A program made the position numbers and the translations under genes. The notes beneath the pieces are model-generated. The model searched no databases and had not been told where the DNA came from. It worked only from the letters and a program-made list of their open reading frames with translations. 64,000 bases of DNA from Limanda limanda (lineage: Eukaryota > Chordata > Actinopteri > Pleuronectiformes > Pleuronectidae): the NCBI RefSeq assembly GCF_963576545.1, contig NC_083639.1, positions 23,406,118 through 23,470,117 on the forward strand, read 5' to 3'. Shown here one piece after another: positions 36,880-48,359 of the stretch (position 1 is the first letter of the stretch; the number at the start of each line of letters is the position of its first letter).

Positions 36880-37145
36880 TCAAAAGGCTTACCAACCACT
36901 GGTATTTTCACATGGGAAGCAAGCTTTATGTTCAGATTCAGCACAGACGACAGCAAGGACAGCTAATGATGTTGTTGTTCTCTAATAATGACCATAAGCA
37001 GCTAGACAAGTGGAAGGGTTCTTACAATGTCATAATTCAGCTGGGTAAGATGACTGATGAAGTGTACCTGCATAAAATGAGGAAGAAACGTCAAACATTT
37101 TGTGCTAACCTGTTGAAGAAGTATCATGTAACACCACTGCAGCTT
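36880..37145 (+). pseudogene. Ty3/Gypsy integrase C-terminal (GPY/F) fragment
   Basis: The plus-strand frame opening at 36912 shows the end of a Ty3/Gypsy integrase: a region around RRQQGQLMMLLFSNNDHKQL, then the GPY/F module as DKWKGSYNVIIQLGK (P replaced by S), then RQTFCANLLKKYHV matching the usual 'H.N.LK.Y' ending. The catalytic core, reverse transcriptase and LTRs are not nearby. The frame stays open to 37391, but the residues after about 37145 are unlike the family, and a palindrome follows. A lone pol tail without LTRs cannot move. Confidence 0.62.
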
Positions 37146-37262
37146 GTCCGGCAGCAGGTCCTTGCTTGTATGGTCAAGCATGTAAAGGCAAAAGCAGGAT
37201 CTCCTAAGTTTCCTGAAGTCTGTGAACATGGGAGAGAGAAGATACAACTTGAGCCAGGGCAA

Positions 37263-37339
37263 CTTGCAGCTGGTCCCGAGTGGGGACTGGCCAGCTCATT
37301 GAAGACATATTATGTCTTCAATGAGCTGGAGGCTGCAAG
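37263..37339. repeat. Perfect 39-bp palindrome inside larger stem
   Basis: 37291-37309 (CCAGCTCATTGAAGACATA) and 37311-37329 are exact inverted copies separated by a single T. An outer pair, CTTGCAGC at 37263-37270 and GCTGCAAG at 37332-37339, extends the stem with an unequal internal loop. It lies within the open frame trailing the Gypsy fragment. A stem this exact in otherwise decayed sequence suggests a recent replication template switch or selection on structure; the former is likelier. Confidence 0.9.
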
Positions 37340-37391
37340 TCTGCTCGGAGGTACTCCAAAAATTAAAAGCGAGTGTCAAACAAAAAAGTGA

Positions 37392-40300
37392 GCTGTGGAT
37401 TCTTTGTGACAAATCTTTTGTGCCATTACTCTGCCCCTCAGAAATATATTTGCGCACTAATGGGCTGCACCAGTCGCAAACATGTGCAGTGTATGATGGT
37501 ATGTTTTTACTTGCAAGTATATATCAAACCTTTTTTTTCCCTGCATATGCATCTCTCAGCATGAGGTTTGTTTCTTTTCTTGTTGCCATTCTTCCTTTAG
37601 GTTGGAAAATTGTCAAATATATGCTAGGTCGATGCTTCTAGTCTCCTGCATCTCCCTACAACACCACTGCAATATCCCCAAGACCCACTGAGTTCTCCAA
37701 GTTTGATACCACTCTCCATTGTCAGTAGCCCGCTATCCATTTAAAATAAAAGTTTTCTTTTTTATACTTTGTGTCTCTACTCTTGTGTTCTGCACATTGA
37801 GTCCTGCTGTCCCTAAAGTCTCCAACACAAAGGTACAAAATCCATTCCCTTGCTTTCAATCTTAAATCCATCTGTTCTCCCCTCTTGGAAAGCCATTAGT
37901 GAGAATACCCAAAATTACCCTCTGATTACAATAGAAAAGTGCCTCACTTCAAAATCCCCAGAGTTGAGTGAAATTGGCCTCTACATGCACAGCAACAGGA
38001 CTCTAAATCACCTTCCAAGACACGCAAACACAGCACTGACTGCAGTATCAATTTACTTCATCGTTCTAAAAATTTAAAAGTTAAAGATGTTTAAAGATTT
38101 ACTTTACTATGTAACAAATGTCAAATCATCTATTTATCTAAGAAAATAAAAGCATATTCCTCAAAGAATTTTCAATATTTCCAAATTAGGATCCTGATTA
38201 CTTTATTATTAAAACATTACAAGATGGTTTTGAGTGTTGACATAATTGAACTAAAGGACAAGGCAATATATGATGAGGGGAGGAATTATACAATAAAGTC
38301 ATTCAATCAAATGCTGTGTATCCACCTATAAGCCTTTGTTAAAAGACCAAGGAAACAATTATATAAAGTTGAAACGATTATTAATTAAAAAAGACAAAAT
38401 ATAAATAATGCTGGAAATTCACATACAAGGGCCATTTTTTGCCCTCAGCGATGACTGCATCCTATCATCAGCAATGAATCCTATGTGGGCCTCTCTGTGA
38501 TCAAATTACGGGAACTGGATATCAAATTTGCTGCAGCCTCAGGCTCAATCATTCCAACCCTGTAATAGTAAGGTGTTGATTTCAGTCTAAATGTGCACAA
38601 AGAGAGGGAGTTCAGAGTGTGCAGATGTGCACACAACAGCCCCGGGTTAGGATACAGCACAGAGGAGTAATCATCTCTCCTCTCTCTACATCTTTAATCA
38701 TATCTCAGACTGACTGTGTCATGTTGAAGGAGATGGAGCACCACTAGTGGGATCATGGGCTGATGCATAAGCCATTATAGCAGGAACATTTTCACTCACA
38801 AAACTTTGTTTTACTTTAACCACAAAGCCAGCCAGCTCAGTGGGTAGTAACAGTAGGATGGTCCCAGTTGCCTTGTGTGTAGTGAGGACCACGTCATTAA
38901 GCTTCTATGCACCATCTACTTCATACAGTGCTTCTATACTTATATTTTTCTAATATCTGCTATTCTCCTAGGTAACGGAAGAAAACTATTTAATAGGCAA
39001 TCTACTTTTCCCAGTAAAAAAAACAATAATTCCATAGCTAGAAATAACACATTTATGATAGAAGGAAAATAAAAACTCATGAATATCATTCCAATTGATA
39101 TTTGGGATTGTTATTTAGAGTATTATCATTGTATATATAGACACTTGGGCTAATTAAATATTTACATAAATAATCACATTTCTAGATCATACAGGCCTGT
39201 TTGATGACATGGGTGGTTTAGGTGAGGTGGTTTAGATTGCCAAGTGTGCTGCTTTATCATTTATGCATTATCCTGCAGTTTCAATTTAGGTGGAACATAG
39301 TTCAATTTATACAGCTAGGTTTGGTCGATGTGGTTCTGGTCCAAATATTAAATGGTACGCCTCCAACTCCAAAGCAACGAATGCAAAAACATACATTTAG
39401 GGAATAGCATTCTAGAGGAACTACTACACTAGAAGTCCCCTGGGCCTTAAGGTAGGTAGATAGTGATGGACTGGATTTGGATAACCAGCAACATTACAGA
39501 TTCGTCAGTCGTTATTAAAACTGACAGTTCTAGTTACACGACATACTTAAGTGCTATGGTAAATTGCAGCAAGTAATAACGCTGTGGATGTCACCAATAC
39601 TGTAAGTTAGTTCTTACAAAGGCTGGGAAATGATTCCTGAAGTGAATGCCACGGCACAGACATATCTATAATAGATACAACTGATATTAGGGGCCTTCAA
39701 TGTACCAATGGGAATAATAAGTAAAGTTATTAATCAGAGTAAAATCAGAAGAAGCTCATTTTGTGAATCATTTATTCTCAATTTTTTCCCCTGACAGATC
39801 ATAAAGTGGTGCATCTCCTTAACTCACGCTGACATGACACATAACCATATAACTAATCACCAGACTGCGGGAAGTCTACCACATTAGTTTCACCCTCAGA
39901 GTCCATGAAAAACACATTAACTCCTATAGTCCTCAAATGATATCTCCAAGGAGAGTGGCATTAGAGCTTCTTTTATTCTTGTATGCCCGAATCAATTAAA
40001 TATATGGAGGCTGCAGTGCGTCACTGTAATATTTATTGCATTTACATCATGCAATAAAAATACATATAAAGTGTCAAAAATAGTAAAAAACTGTTAATAA
40101 TTCATGACTTAAATTACATGTCTTTGTCATTAAAAAGTAAGGAAAATACTGAAATAATTTGTAAAATGAATTTAAAGGAGCTTTCAAATTTTAGCTGTTG
40201 TAATTAAAAATGGAGACCAGAGGGCGTAGAAGCTCAAATTCAGAGGGGATAATGTGGATTTTCCCCTTGGAGCAGGCAGTGAACCAGGTTTAACCTTCAA

Positions 40301-40910
40301 ACATATAATCTAGCAGCCATGGGATGATAAAATGTTTAATAATAAAAGTGTCCTCTGCGAATGACGTTGTTCTTGTTTATTCTGCAGAAGCTGCAGGAGG
40401 ATGGGTTACAGAGAGAGTGGTGGTACAACAGAGTAATCCGTGGGCTGTATAGGGTTGGTGCATGTAGCTTTGAGCTGTGAACGGAGCCAGGCTGCCGTTG
40501 TTGTGGGAATTAATTCACTTCCTTCTCAACTCAAATGTCAAGTGTTTTCACAAAAGAGGTCAGGCTTCTTTTTTTTTTGTGTGCTCAAGATTCTTCTGTA
40601 CTGCTAAATTGTTCAAAACAATGATAGCGCTGTCATTGTTTTATAAACCTGATTTGACAGAAGGTGCATACAAAACTGGTGAATGCATACAGATATATAT
40701 TTAGACCTGAAATAAGAGATCATACTTAAATTGAGCTGCCTAGTATTATTTTGTGCATCACAATAAAAGACAAGGAGAGAGTTCTCTGAGGAGATAAGAA
40801 AGAAAATAATTACCAAGCTTAGTCAAGGTAAAGACCGTCTCCAAGTAGCTTGACATTCCAGTGACTATAGTCGCTTGTATAATAAATGATTTTTATTATT
40901 AATTATTATC
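37392..40910. other. Non-coding stretch, nothing firmly recognised
   Basis: 38400-38780 is less AT-skewed and has no repeat signature; it could be conserved regulatory DNA, but nothing in the sequence proves it. The remainder is AT-rich with only short chance frames. Confidence 0.4.
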
Positions 40911-41051
40911 TGGAGTGGACAGAGTGAGAGTAAGCTGAGAGTGGGGGAAGACAATGCAGCACAGGGCTGCAGGTCAGACTCGAAACCGGGGCCACTACGA
41001 GGGAGCCCAAGCCTCATTGGGGCGGCAGCGCTACCAGGTGAGCTATACACC
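40911..41051 (-). repeat. tRNA-derived SINE, second family, minus strand
   Basis: On the minus strand: GGTGTATAGCTCACCTGGTA (A-box TAGCTCACCTGG), then GGCCCCGGTTTCGAGTCTGA (B-box GTTTCGAGTCT), then the body CTGCAGCCCTGTGCTGCATT and a C/T-rich tail CTTCCCCCACTCTCAGC. This is the common fish SINE whose head resembles a tRNA with TAGCTCAGYTGGTAGAGC. It differs from the other SINE family in this window in both head and tail. It is not a working tRNA gene, since the anticodon arm is disrupted. Confidence 0.72.
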
Positions 41052-41184
41052 AACCCAGTTGCTTGTAATATTAACTGTGGACAAACTCCCTGTGTGGTCA
41101 CAGGAGGAAATTGACCCCACATTTACTAGACGATGTAAATCTAAATTTTTATTATAATAATCTTTCAAATGGATAGAAACAGAC

Positions 41185-41405
41185 ATTGAAGAAAAGCGGT
41201 GTCCAGCCACATATGCTGCTCTCTGAGTCAAAGTGAACTCTATGGATAAAGACCCTAGAAGAGGCCACTTTTGACAGAGGACTGGACTGAATACTGGCTG
41301 GAGTTTGCTTAAATGCTTATTGACAAGCCAAAGTGCTTCTGGTAGAGAATGACCTTTGGACAGATGAAACAGAATGACACCTTTATGGTCACAACAGCAA
41401 ATCAA
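41185..41405 (+). mobile_element. Tc1-like transposase fragment, plus strand
   Basis: The nucleotide order matches the mid-portion of fish Tc1 transposons: TTGACAAGCCAAAGTGCTTC, then TGGTAGAGAATGACCTTTGG and ACAGATGAAACAGAATGAC, corresponding to the '..DKP..FW..V.W.DET' region around a catalytic Asp. Several stops and frameshifts break the reading. No terminal repeats flank it. Confidence 0.6.
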
Positions 41406-42889
41406 CAACAATTACTTTTTTTCTTTTAAAACAGGTTAATGTCAACACTTTTAGCAATGTCTGTTTTGGAGTCTTCTAACAGACACTAGCTTCATTGGTT
41501 ATTACCCGATGTGTTTCTCCATATATACTGTATATGTCATAGCCTGGTACAGTATTGTATAACCAAAGATACCTTGTGACACTACTGTCCCTGCACACTG
41601 GCGGGGACTGTTTCTGTTGAAAAAAGGTTAAAGAGAGGGAATACGCTGTGGACAACATGCTTGTACTACTCTCAGGCCCGTGTATAAATAAAGCATAAAA
41701 AGATCAAGTGTTAGCTCAGTAGACTAAGTGTCATGCACTGCATGGTTAAACTGATCAAACATTCCAGAGTGTAAGTGGCTACAGATGTGTGATTTAAATA
41801 CACACATTAGTCGCATTTACAGGCCAAGCGTGATGCTGAACTTGAATTATATCATAGGCTAACATATTATGACATTATACTGTTCTACCGTTTGCTGTCA
41901 AATACAAAACTGAAGGTGGGAGCTGCTTTGGCAAATGAATGTTCTGTGGAGAGAAAGATGTTGATAACTAGACCTATGTTTATACTGTATCCTAAAGGTC
42001 ATGTGGTGCACACCAAATCCGTCCTTTCAATTATGACTTATTTTTTACATGATATATGCAAGGAAAAAAACTGCCATAAAAGATACAATTGAAATGCCCT
42101 TCCTGTCTGTTTTCCCATAAGAGAAGACCACTGAGAAATGCTGGTACTAATGATGAGAGAGTGCTTACCTACCCGAGGACCTCTGTATACCCCACTTATT
42201 ATTGTTTAAGTGATTTAATTATACTATTATGAGATTATGTCACATATTTTTGGCCCTTTAATGTTAACATGGCTTGTTTGTTTAAATTCTACAATCAAAT
42301 ATTATGTAAGTGCTTTTACTTCAAATGCTGTGTTATTTAATCTGCTACTTAAAGTTTGTTAGTAAATACGAATCATCATTTTTACAAGTTATATTTATCC
42401 TTTACGCCAAGTAAGTAATTAACTATCCTTCTGTATTGACTACACGACCCGACACAATGAAATAAATTTTACTTAGGCAACGGGAGTGAAATTCGTAACC
42501 CTCTCATGCTCAGCCAGTGACATCACAGGACAGTTTGCGCTCCTTTCACACAATAGATAAGACACTGACCAGATCAACAGCAACTGACCCAGGAGAACAG
42601 ACGTCTCCTGGATGGTTTTATACCTCATTTGATGTGACAGTTCATGGATGTGAAGCCACTGGAGTAGGTTTTATGCCTAATTTACTTTGTACATTCATGT
42701 TAGCTCATCTGCTAAAGTCAGTGTATGAGTAGGCCACAGACTACTTTGCATTAGCATTAGCTTAGCTTGGTAGCTAGTATCATTCATGTAAATAGCAGTT
42801 AATGTTGCTGCTCAATCTTGCTGAGAGCAGTGTTGTATTTTTTTATTATGGTGGATAACTATGTTGTGTTTGTTAACCTATTGTTTTAG
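41406..42889. other. Non-coding stretch, nothing recognised
   Basis: No repeats or domain-bearing frames. Confidence 0.45.
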
Positions 42890-43033
42890 AACAAAGAGGT
42901 GTTAAGAAGGATCACAACAATTCCTCTCCAGCAAACCATTTTGTCAGCATTGGTTTTTGTGGCACTGGTTTTTCAAACAAAGGACAGGATGGCTTGCACG
43001 AAAAACAGTTCTATGCTGGACTCACTCAGGCAG
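42890..43033 (+). CDS. Candidate isolated exon, unidentified protein
   Basis: A pyrimidine-rich acceptor (CCTATTGTTTTAG) ends at 42889 and a donor CAG|GTAATG starts at 43034, bounding 144 bases. Two frames are open throughout. One gives NHFVSIGFCGTGFSNKG and QDGLHEKQFYAGLTQAG, with a composition like a soluble protein; the other is more hydrophobic. No family was recognised and no partner exon was found within a few kilobases. It could be a chance open stretch or a transposase exon. Confidence 0.25.
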
Positions 43034-43185
43034 GTAATGTCTAAAACTCATGTGATGATAATCTTATGTTGGGTTTGTGTACATGGATGGATGTATGGAT
43101 TACTGGTGACACTTTGCTCATTTGGTCAATGTTAAATATTTGTATTAGCTTCCCCCACCATAATTCTATCTCTACCTTCTATGTA

Positions 43186-43255
43186 AAGTCCCTTGAGATC
43201 ATGTATATTATGATTTGATGCTATACAAATAAAATCTAATTGAATTTAATTAAAC
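43186..43255 (+). mobile_element. L2-type LINE 3' tail remnant
   Basis: AAAGTCCCTTGAGATCATGT followed by TTTGATGCTATACAAATAAA and ATCTAATTGAATTTAATT matches the non-coding 3' end of fish L2 elements, which end in GAATT-rich repeats. Only the tail is present, consistent with severe 5' truncation. Confidence 0.5.
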
Positions 43256-44159
43256 TGTAAGACCACACTTGAAAAAAATGTAATATGAATGTACTGCATT
43301 AAATCATAAAACGCTCACTCTCTTCATTCAGTCCATAGCTTGCTTCACCACTGCTCGCTCTCTAGCAATAGTGAAGTTCAATACTGAGTTCATTTCTGCT
43401 CAATCATTAAATCATGTTGCACAAATGATTTAGGTTAGAAAAAGGGAAACTAACTGAGTTAATAACACAATTACATTACATAATAACATAATTACTTTAC
43501 TTGACAGGGGATATTTAAATGTATTAATCACCTTGTACCCGTTGATTAATGCATATTAATGATGATGAGTTTATTTTGCAAAGCTCATTGATAAACATCT
43601 GTGATTTTGGAATGATAACCACATCAATAACATGTGTTGATGCCCTACTGTAAGTTCTGCCATTGCTGCTTTTCCACCAATATCATTTCGTGGTTTTTGA
43701 TACCACACTTTATTATAGATTATAAAATGACACTTCTGCCACATCCATTTTGTGTTAATGTATTGAAATGTACATACATAATTTCTGTAAATAGCCTCAA
43801 TAAGAATTAAACGGAACTTTTTAATGTCCTAAAGCAACATTATGATAATTGATTGAATGCCTTTGTTATGTCTCTGAATTTCTTTGGGATAATTCTATTG
43901 CACATCTTCTTTAAATTGATTACAATTCAGAATTGTTTCTGCACAATATCTCCAGTCCTACTTCATAAGGAAATCTTCCTGAGGGAATGAGGCAGTTAAC
44001 ATTCATTTTGTGAAACCATTGTTGAATTAGAGGATGTACAGGTTAAGCTCATTAATTAATGGTACTTGTCACATATTTCAAACACTGTAACAAGTGTGAG
44101 CTAATGTTACATTAATTAATTTGCTAGAAAACTATATATATACATATATTAGTGTGATA
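43256..44159. other. Non-coding stretch, nothing recognised
   Basis: AT-rich; no repeat ends or domains. Confidence 0.45.
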
Positions 44160-44600
44160 AAGTGAATACTGTGAAGATCTGTGTACATCAAATTCTTCCT
44201 GGCAGATCTTCTGAGGCTCTAAGATTGGATGGGAAGTGACTGAACTGTCATCTTCAGGACTGTGCACAGATGTTCTCCACAGATGTTCTGTGGGGACAAT
44301 TCTGCTCTTTGTCACGGTCTCTCAGGGACTTGTCCTAGAGACATCACGGTGTTGCTGTAGATCTTTGCTTCGGGTCATTGTGCTGCTTAAAGGTGAATCA
44401 ATGCCTTGCTGGTCATGTTTTATTTCAAGGACCTCTCTGTACAAGTCTGCATTCATCCTTCCCTCAGTTCTGACCAGCCTCTGCTGTGGAGATACCCCCA
44501 TAACATGATGCTGTCATCACAATGCTTCACCAAAGGGATGGTATCAAACAGATGATGTTTGTCCAGTTCTGCCAGGAGGATTCAATTTGTATCTTTTCAG
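44160..44600 (-). mobile_element. Tc1-like transposase pseudogene, minus strand
   Basis: The minus-strand order from 44570 to 44190 follows fish Tc1 transposase DNA: ATCCCTTTGGTGAAGCATTG, ACAGCATCATGTTATGGGGG, AGGACAAGTCCCTGAGAG, and finally GATCTGCCAGGAAGAATTTG. These correspond to the 'VKH.GGSIM.WG' region and the C-terminal 'L..IC.EEW' region. Stops and indels break every frame. It belongs to the same broad family as the fragments at 41185, 60799 and 63500, but comes from a different part of the gene. Confidence 0.65.
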
Positions 44601-44814
44601 AGTCCTTTAATCCTTAAACTCCAGTTTGTGATAAGCATTTTGGTCAAAGTATCTTCTACCTAGCCTCTTTACTGACTAGGTCTGATCAATGAAGGATTCT
44701 AGAGTCCTGACTTTGTGGCCAAAAGACTCAAAGCTTTATAAACGCAAAGCCAATTTTGGCACAATGAGATACATGAGATACATACACAGTCAATACAAAG
44801 ACACAAATAGACAA

Positions 44815-45053
44815 GGAGAGTGACGCAGATGGCCTGATGCTATGAACGCGAAATTCGTTTGCTTATAGATCCTGGCACTAATCCGAGCTAGCAGTTCATC
44901 AAAAAGGCCACTGATCTGCCTCAGGTAGCACCAATCTAATTGCAGATCCTGGAGGAGGCAGATCTTGAGAATTCCTCGAGCTGTGAGTGCCTTCAGGTGG
45001 TTTTGGGGACCCCATAAGGAAGCGTTGGCTTCTGCTGTGTTCTCCTGTGTCAT
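44815..45053 (-). mobile_element. PIF/Harbinger transposase fragment (HARBI1-like)
   Basis: The minus-strand frame contains YLRQISGLFDELLARISARI followed by YKQTNF, resembling the N-terminal part of PIF/Harbinger transposases, where 'FD.LL..V...I...TN.R..I....RLA..L..L..G' precedes the DDE core. After TNF the frame slips, with later residues reading SGH in a different register. The catalytic core is missing, and no Harbinger ends with a 3-bp TTA/TAA duplication were found. Confidence 0.5.
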
Positions 45054-45179
45054 TTGAGCCAGTAGTTGTCCTCTTCTCTTTTCACAGGGTCTGTTTACTC
45101 CCGTTGCTCATGCAAGTTGAGCAAGTTAACACATGTGATCCTGCTGCCAATCTGGTGTGACCACAGCATGAGAAATGGT

Positions 45180-45300
45180 TTTATATCCTTGCTCTGATCT
45201 ACACCTCACCACAATTTTATTACAGAGGTTTACATGGAGTCTCTTGGATGTCTTGGGCTGCAAGTCTGAATTACTTTGTCTCTACAGACATGATAGTAAT
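45180..45300. repeat. Possible Tc1 non-coding flank fragment
   Basis: TTGCTCTGATCTACACCTCA, then CACAGAGG-like TTACAGAGGTTTACATGGAG and CTTGGATGTCTTGGGCTG loosely match the untranslated region of some fish Tc1 elements. The order is recalled and the divergence is high. Confidence 0.3.
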
Positions 45301-46031
45301 ATTCATATTCTCATCTGAATCTCCCATATCTTAAACTCTTCAACAATTATTGATAGAATGATAAACAACATCTGAGAAACTGCCACATTTTAAAATAGCA
45401 AAAAAAAAAATTTGACATCCTGATATTTCTTCTTTAATGAATGTAAATTAATCAGTGGATAAGTGGCCCACTCCAGCCTCTGGTAGAGAGTCACAGTCAA
45501 TTACAGGAATTGGTACAGAAATGTGAGAGCGATTAGGATCTGCTCTCGTTTTATCTCTACACAACTTCACATATCGACACCTCTGAGTAAGAATATCGAC
45601 TCGTTTACACACAACTAAGCAAAGAACACACAATGAATCAGGTTAAACAGCCAAGTGAAAGAAACGACAGGAAATCTTTCGACAGAAAAGTTAAAGAATC
45701 AATGAGTAAAATAAACCACTGAGGCTTTCAGCAGTTGTATATTCATCCAGCTGTAATTTACAGACAAAGACCCGAGGAGGTGCTCACTTCCCTAGATTTG
45801 ATTGTATTCTCACATAGGTTATAGGTTAAATATTTACTGTGCACAACATATCATTTAAATGTATTTTTATATTAATTAAATCAACTGCTTTTCCTCAATC
45901 GCCCTTGTTTCTGTCATTCATGTATTTCATTTTATATCATAGCAATCTAGTAATCACAATCTACGATCAGCTGCCAAAATGATCCATGATCATGATTTAC
46001 ATGTGGCCGCAGCAGAGATCCTGTATTCAAA
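45301..46031. other. Non-coding stretch, nothing recognised
   Basis: Only short chance frames and an A-run near 45400. Confidence 0.45.
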
Positions 46032-46302
46032 ATTGAAATTTTAAAGCCTTTGAAATTCTAGCACTGAATTTTTTGTGTCACAATGAACCAAACCTTTGAC
46101 CAATCAGGTCAAGTTAAAAGATGTTTAATCTGAATTTTTGCATCCGATATTTTTGCCTATGAAATTTAGCAACTGAATTGTAGCAGTTGAATAATATATT
46201 TTAAAAAATTTGAAAACTGAAATTATGTGGCAAAAAATAAAAATGCATAATTTAGACCTAAAAAAATTCAGTGCTACAAATTCAAAGGCTTTAAACTTCA
46301 AT
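46032..46302. mobile_element. MITE with ~40-bp terminal inverted repeats (271 bp)
   Basis: The left end (about 46032-46074: ATTGAAATTTTAAAGCCTTT, then GAAATTCTAGCACTGAATTT) is an inverted copy of the right end (about 46258-46302: AATTCAGTGCTACAAATTCA, then AAGGCTTTAAACTTCAAT), at roughly 38 of 42 positions. The AT-rich interior has no transposase frame. The flanking bases do not show an obvious TA, TTAA or 8-bp duplication, so the superfamily is unassigned. Confidence 0.8.
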
Positions 46303-46459
46303 AACTGATAATACTGATTTACTTCCATAATCCTGAAGTGATACAGCACAAGGACTCTGGGGAAGAAGTCAAGTCGGTAACATTTGTTGATGAGACATAA
46401 ATGTGATGAAGAGGGAGGAGAGGAAAGAGAAACTCCATGTGTACCCTGATAATCTAAAT

Positions 46460-46821
46460 CAGCGGTTCCCAAAATTTTTAGGCCATGCACCCCCTTCTAC
46501 ATCCCGACCGATTTCACAAACCCCCATCCCCACCACCTTCAAAAAAAAGAGGCAGATTTGCCCATCATGAGAGAACATGGGCAAACATATTTCCAGCCGC
46601 ATTAAAGTAAAAGTCATTAAATTTAATTTACAATTAACCATACATAACAGGGGTGTACCACACATACACCATTAATCGGAATCAAATTACATTAAAGTTA
46701 CACTTGATCCACCGTGTAAAGAACAAAGAGTGGCACATGCATAGGTTGAGAAACAGACATGGATAAAAAAGCACAACCGCTAGAGGCAGCTCGCGCACCC
46801 ACCACACTTTGGGAATCCCTG
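46460..46821. mobile_element. hAT MITE with 8-bp target duplication (362 bp)
   Basis: Starts CAGCGGTTCCCAAAAT and ends ACTTTGGGAATCCCTG; as inverted repeats they match at 13 of 16. The flanks ATCTAAAT and ATCTAGAT match at 7 of 8, the size expected for hAT insertion. Internal CACCCCCTTCTACATCCCGA near the left end and GCGCACCCACCAC near the right are typical of this CAGTGGTTCCCAAA-type family. There is no transposase, so it is non-autonomous. Confidence 0.85.
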
Positions 46822-48159
46822 ATCTAGATCTATAGTAGCATAACTAAGCTAACTTTAAGCTTTAGCATAAAGGAAGGTTTTAAACCAACTGTTAAACATA
46901 GACGGGATGTCTGCCTCCTGAACTGAAACTAGGAGATTTCACTGGAGAGAAGCTTGCTAGCGAAATTATGATAATTTCCCAAAACCTGGAGATGTAAAAT
47001 AATCCCTACGGAACATTATGTCATTAAAAGTCTACAATTTCAAGGTGTACAAGACAGAGAAACTGAATATTGTCGGTAGCTGTTACCTGGATGGGGTTTA
47101 TCTTTTTATTTTGCCAGTTCAGTGCATTGCAGCCCTAGTGCCAAAAGCATCCCTGTACTGAGCTCTGAGGAGACTCACTAACATTTACAACCATTATGGA
47201 GTCCTCGTGTGAATCCATTATCATACATGACTCACTGCACACAGCATGGAGTTTATATGCTGCAGAGGAGGGAGCCCAGGAAAATCTCCATTAAAACTTT
47301 CAGAAGCTTGAAACCATTTAACAAAGGTTATGGAAAATGATGGTTTCTTTTGTCTGCTTCAAGCCAGTTAAAACTATACTGGGCTGAAAAATGACTCTAG
47401 CCCCCAGGGATTTCTCGAAAGAAGCCAAGCAGCGTGTAAGAGATTCTGCTGAGTGCTCTAAATCCCCTGAAGCACAGTAAACACAGACGATCATTAGCAT
47501 TCAGGGTTCAAATAATGACTGCAAATGATCACATAAACCAGAAAAGATTGAGAATTGAAGCAGTGACCAGGAGGTGGTTTGGGTCAGCAATGACAATTAA
47601 TTATTTAAATGTTGAAAAGAACAACATGGCTTTTTTAATGGGGGATGTCAAAGACAAACATCCTTACTGCAAATGACTCCATAAAACATTTATGAAAACA
47701 AATGAATGGTCTCACTCTACAGTATGTTGATAGATTACAGAAATCAGAAGTTAATTGTATTTCACTATAAATTGTTTCCAGTTAGTATACAGCTGAATGA
47801 TCACACAAAATTAGATAAGATTTACATATGAAGACAACACACATATCCATTTAGGTTAAATCTACTATTTTTTTTATTTCTTGTTGTCAAAAAATCTCAT
47901 GAAGAGAAAATTATATCTCTCAGTCTCAGCCCATCGGCTTCAATGAAAATATATTTACAATTTTGTTTGTAAAAAAGAGGCAGTAATGTTTTTTCAAACA
48001 TCAGGCAACAGAACAGTAGAAACAGTTTGCGTGAGTATGTTCATTCAAATAATGGAATCAACATAGTGTGGTTCACAGTTGGAAAACAATGGAGCTCCAG
48101 TATATCAGGCTCAGTATCAGGAATCATGTTGTAGTTACAAGATTAAATGCCTTTATATG
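46822..48159. other. Transposon-poor non-coding stretch
   Basis: 46980-47560 is balanced in composition and lacks any repeat signature; it could be conserved regulatory DNA, but the sequence alone does not show it. No domain-bearing frame. Confidence 0.4.
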
Positions 48160-48225
48160 TAAATGGTCTGTATTTAGATAGTGCTCTTGATGACCACTCA
48201 AATACAGTGCATCTATGTGCAGTAC
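48160..48225 (-). repeat. SINE tail fragment (type 2), minus strand
   Basis: TAAATGGTCTGTATTTAGAT followed by CTTGATGACCACTCAAATAC and AGTGCATCTATG is the reverse complement of the tail region of the SINE at 19537-19806 (AAGCGCTATATAAATAC, GAGTGGTCATTAAGAC, GATGCACTGTATGAATG), with small deletions. The tRNA-like head is absent. Confidence 0.6.
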
Positions 48226-48307
48226 ATCGATCACATGCTGCCGGCACAGCTGGAGCTACAATGTGAGGGTTCTGGTATGATCACTGTTTTTGCTCGAATA
48301 AAAGATT

Positions 48308-48359
48308 GGCTATATAGACAACTAAATGTCAGGACTGTACGGTATGATGCCGTGCATCT
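48308..48359 (+). repeat. Short dispersed repeat B, copy 2
   Basis: Starts GGCTATATAGACAACTAAAT and matches 12476-12527 at about 77 percent by eye. It lies about 80 bp downstream of the SINE tail fragment; no SINE was seen at the other copy, so the two are probably unrelated. Confidence 0.4.

Noticed and set aside
44267..44292. Short direct repeat ACAGATGTTCT
   Set aside because: An 11-base duplication inside a Tc1 pseudogene, explained by local slippage in decayed sequence.
46125..46665. 121- and 68-codon minus-strand frames
   Set aside because: They read across the MITE at 46032-46302 and the hAT element at 46460-46821, so they are products of repeat sequence.
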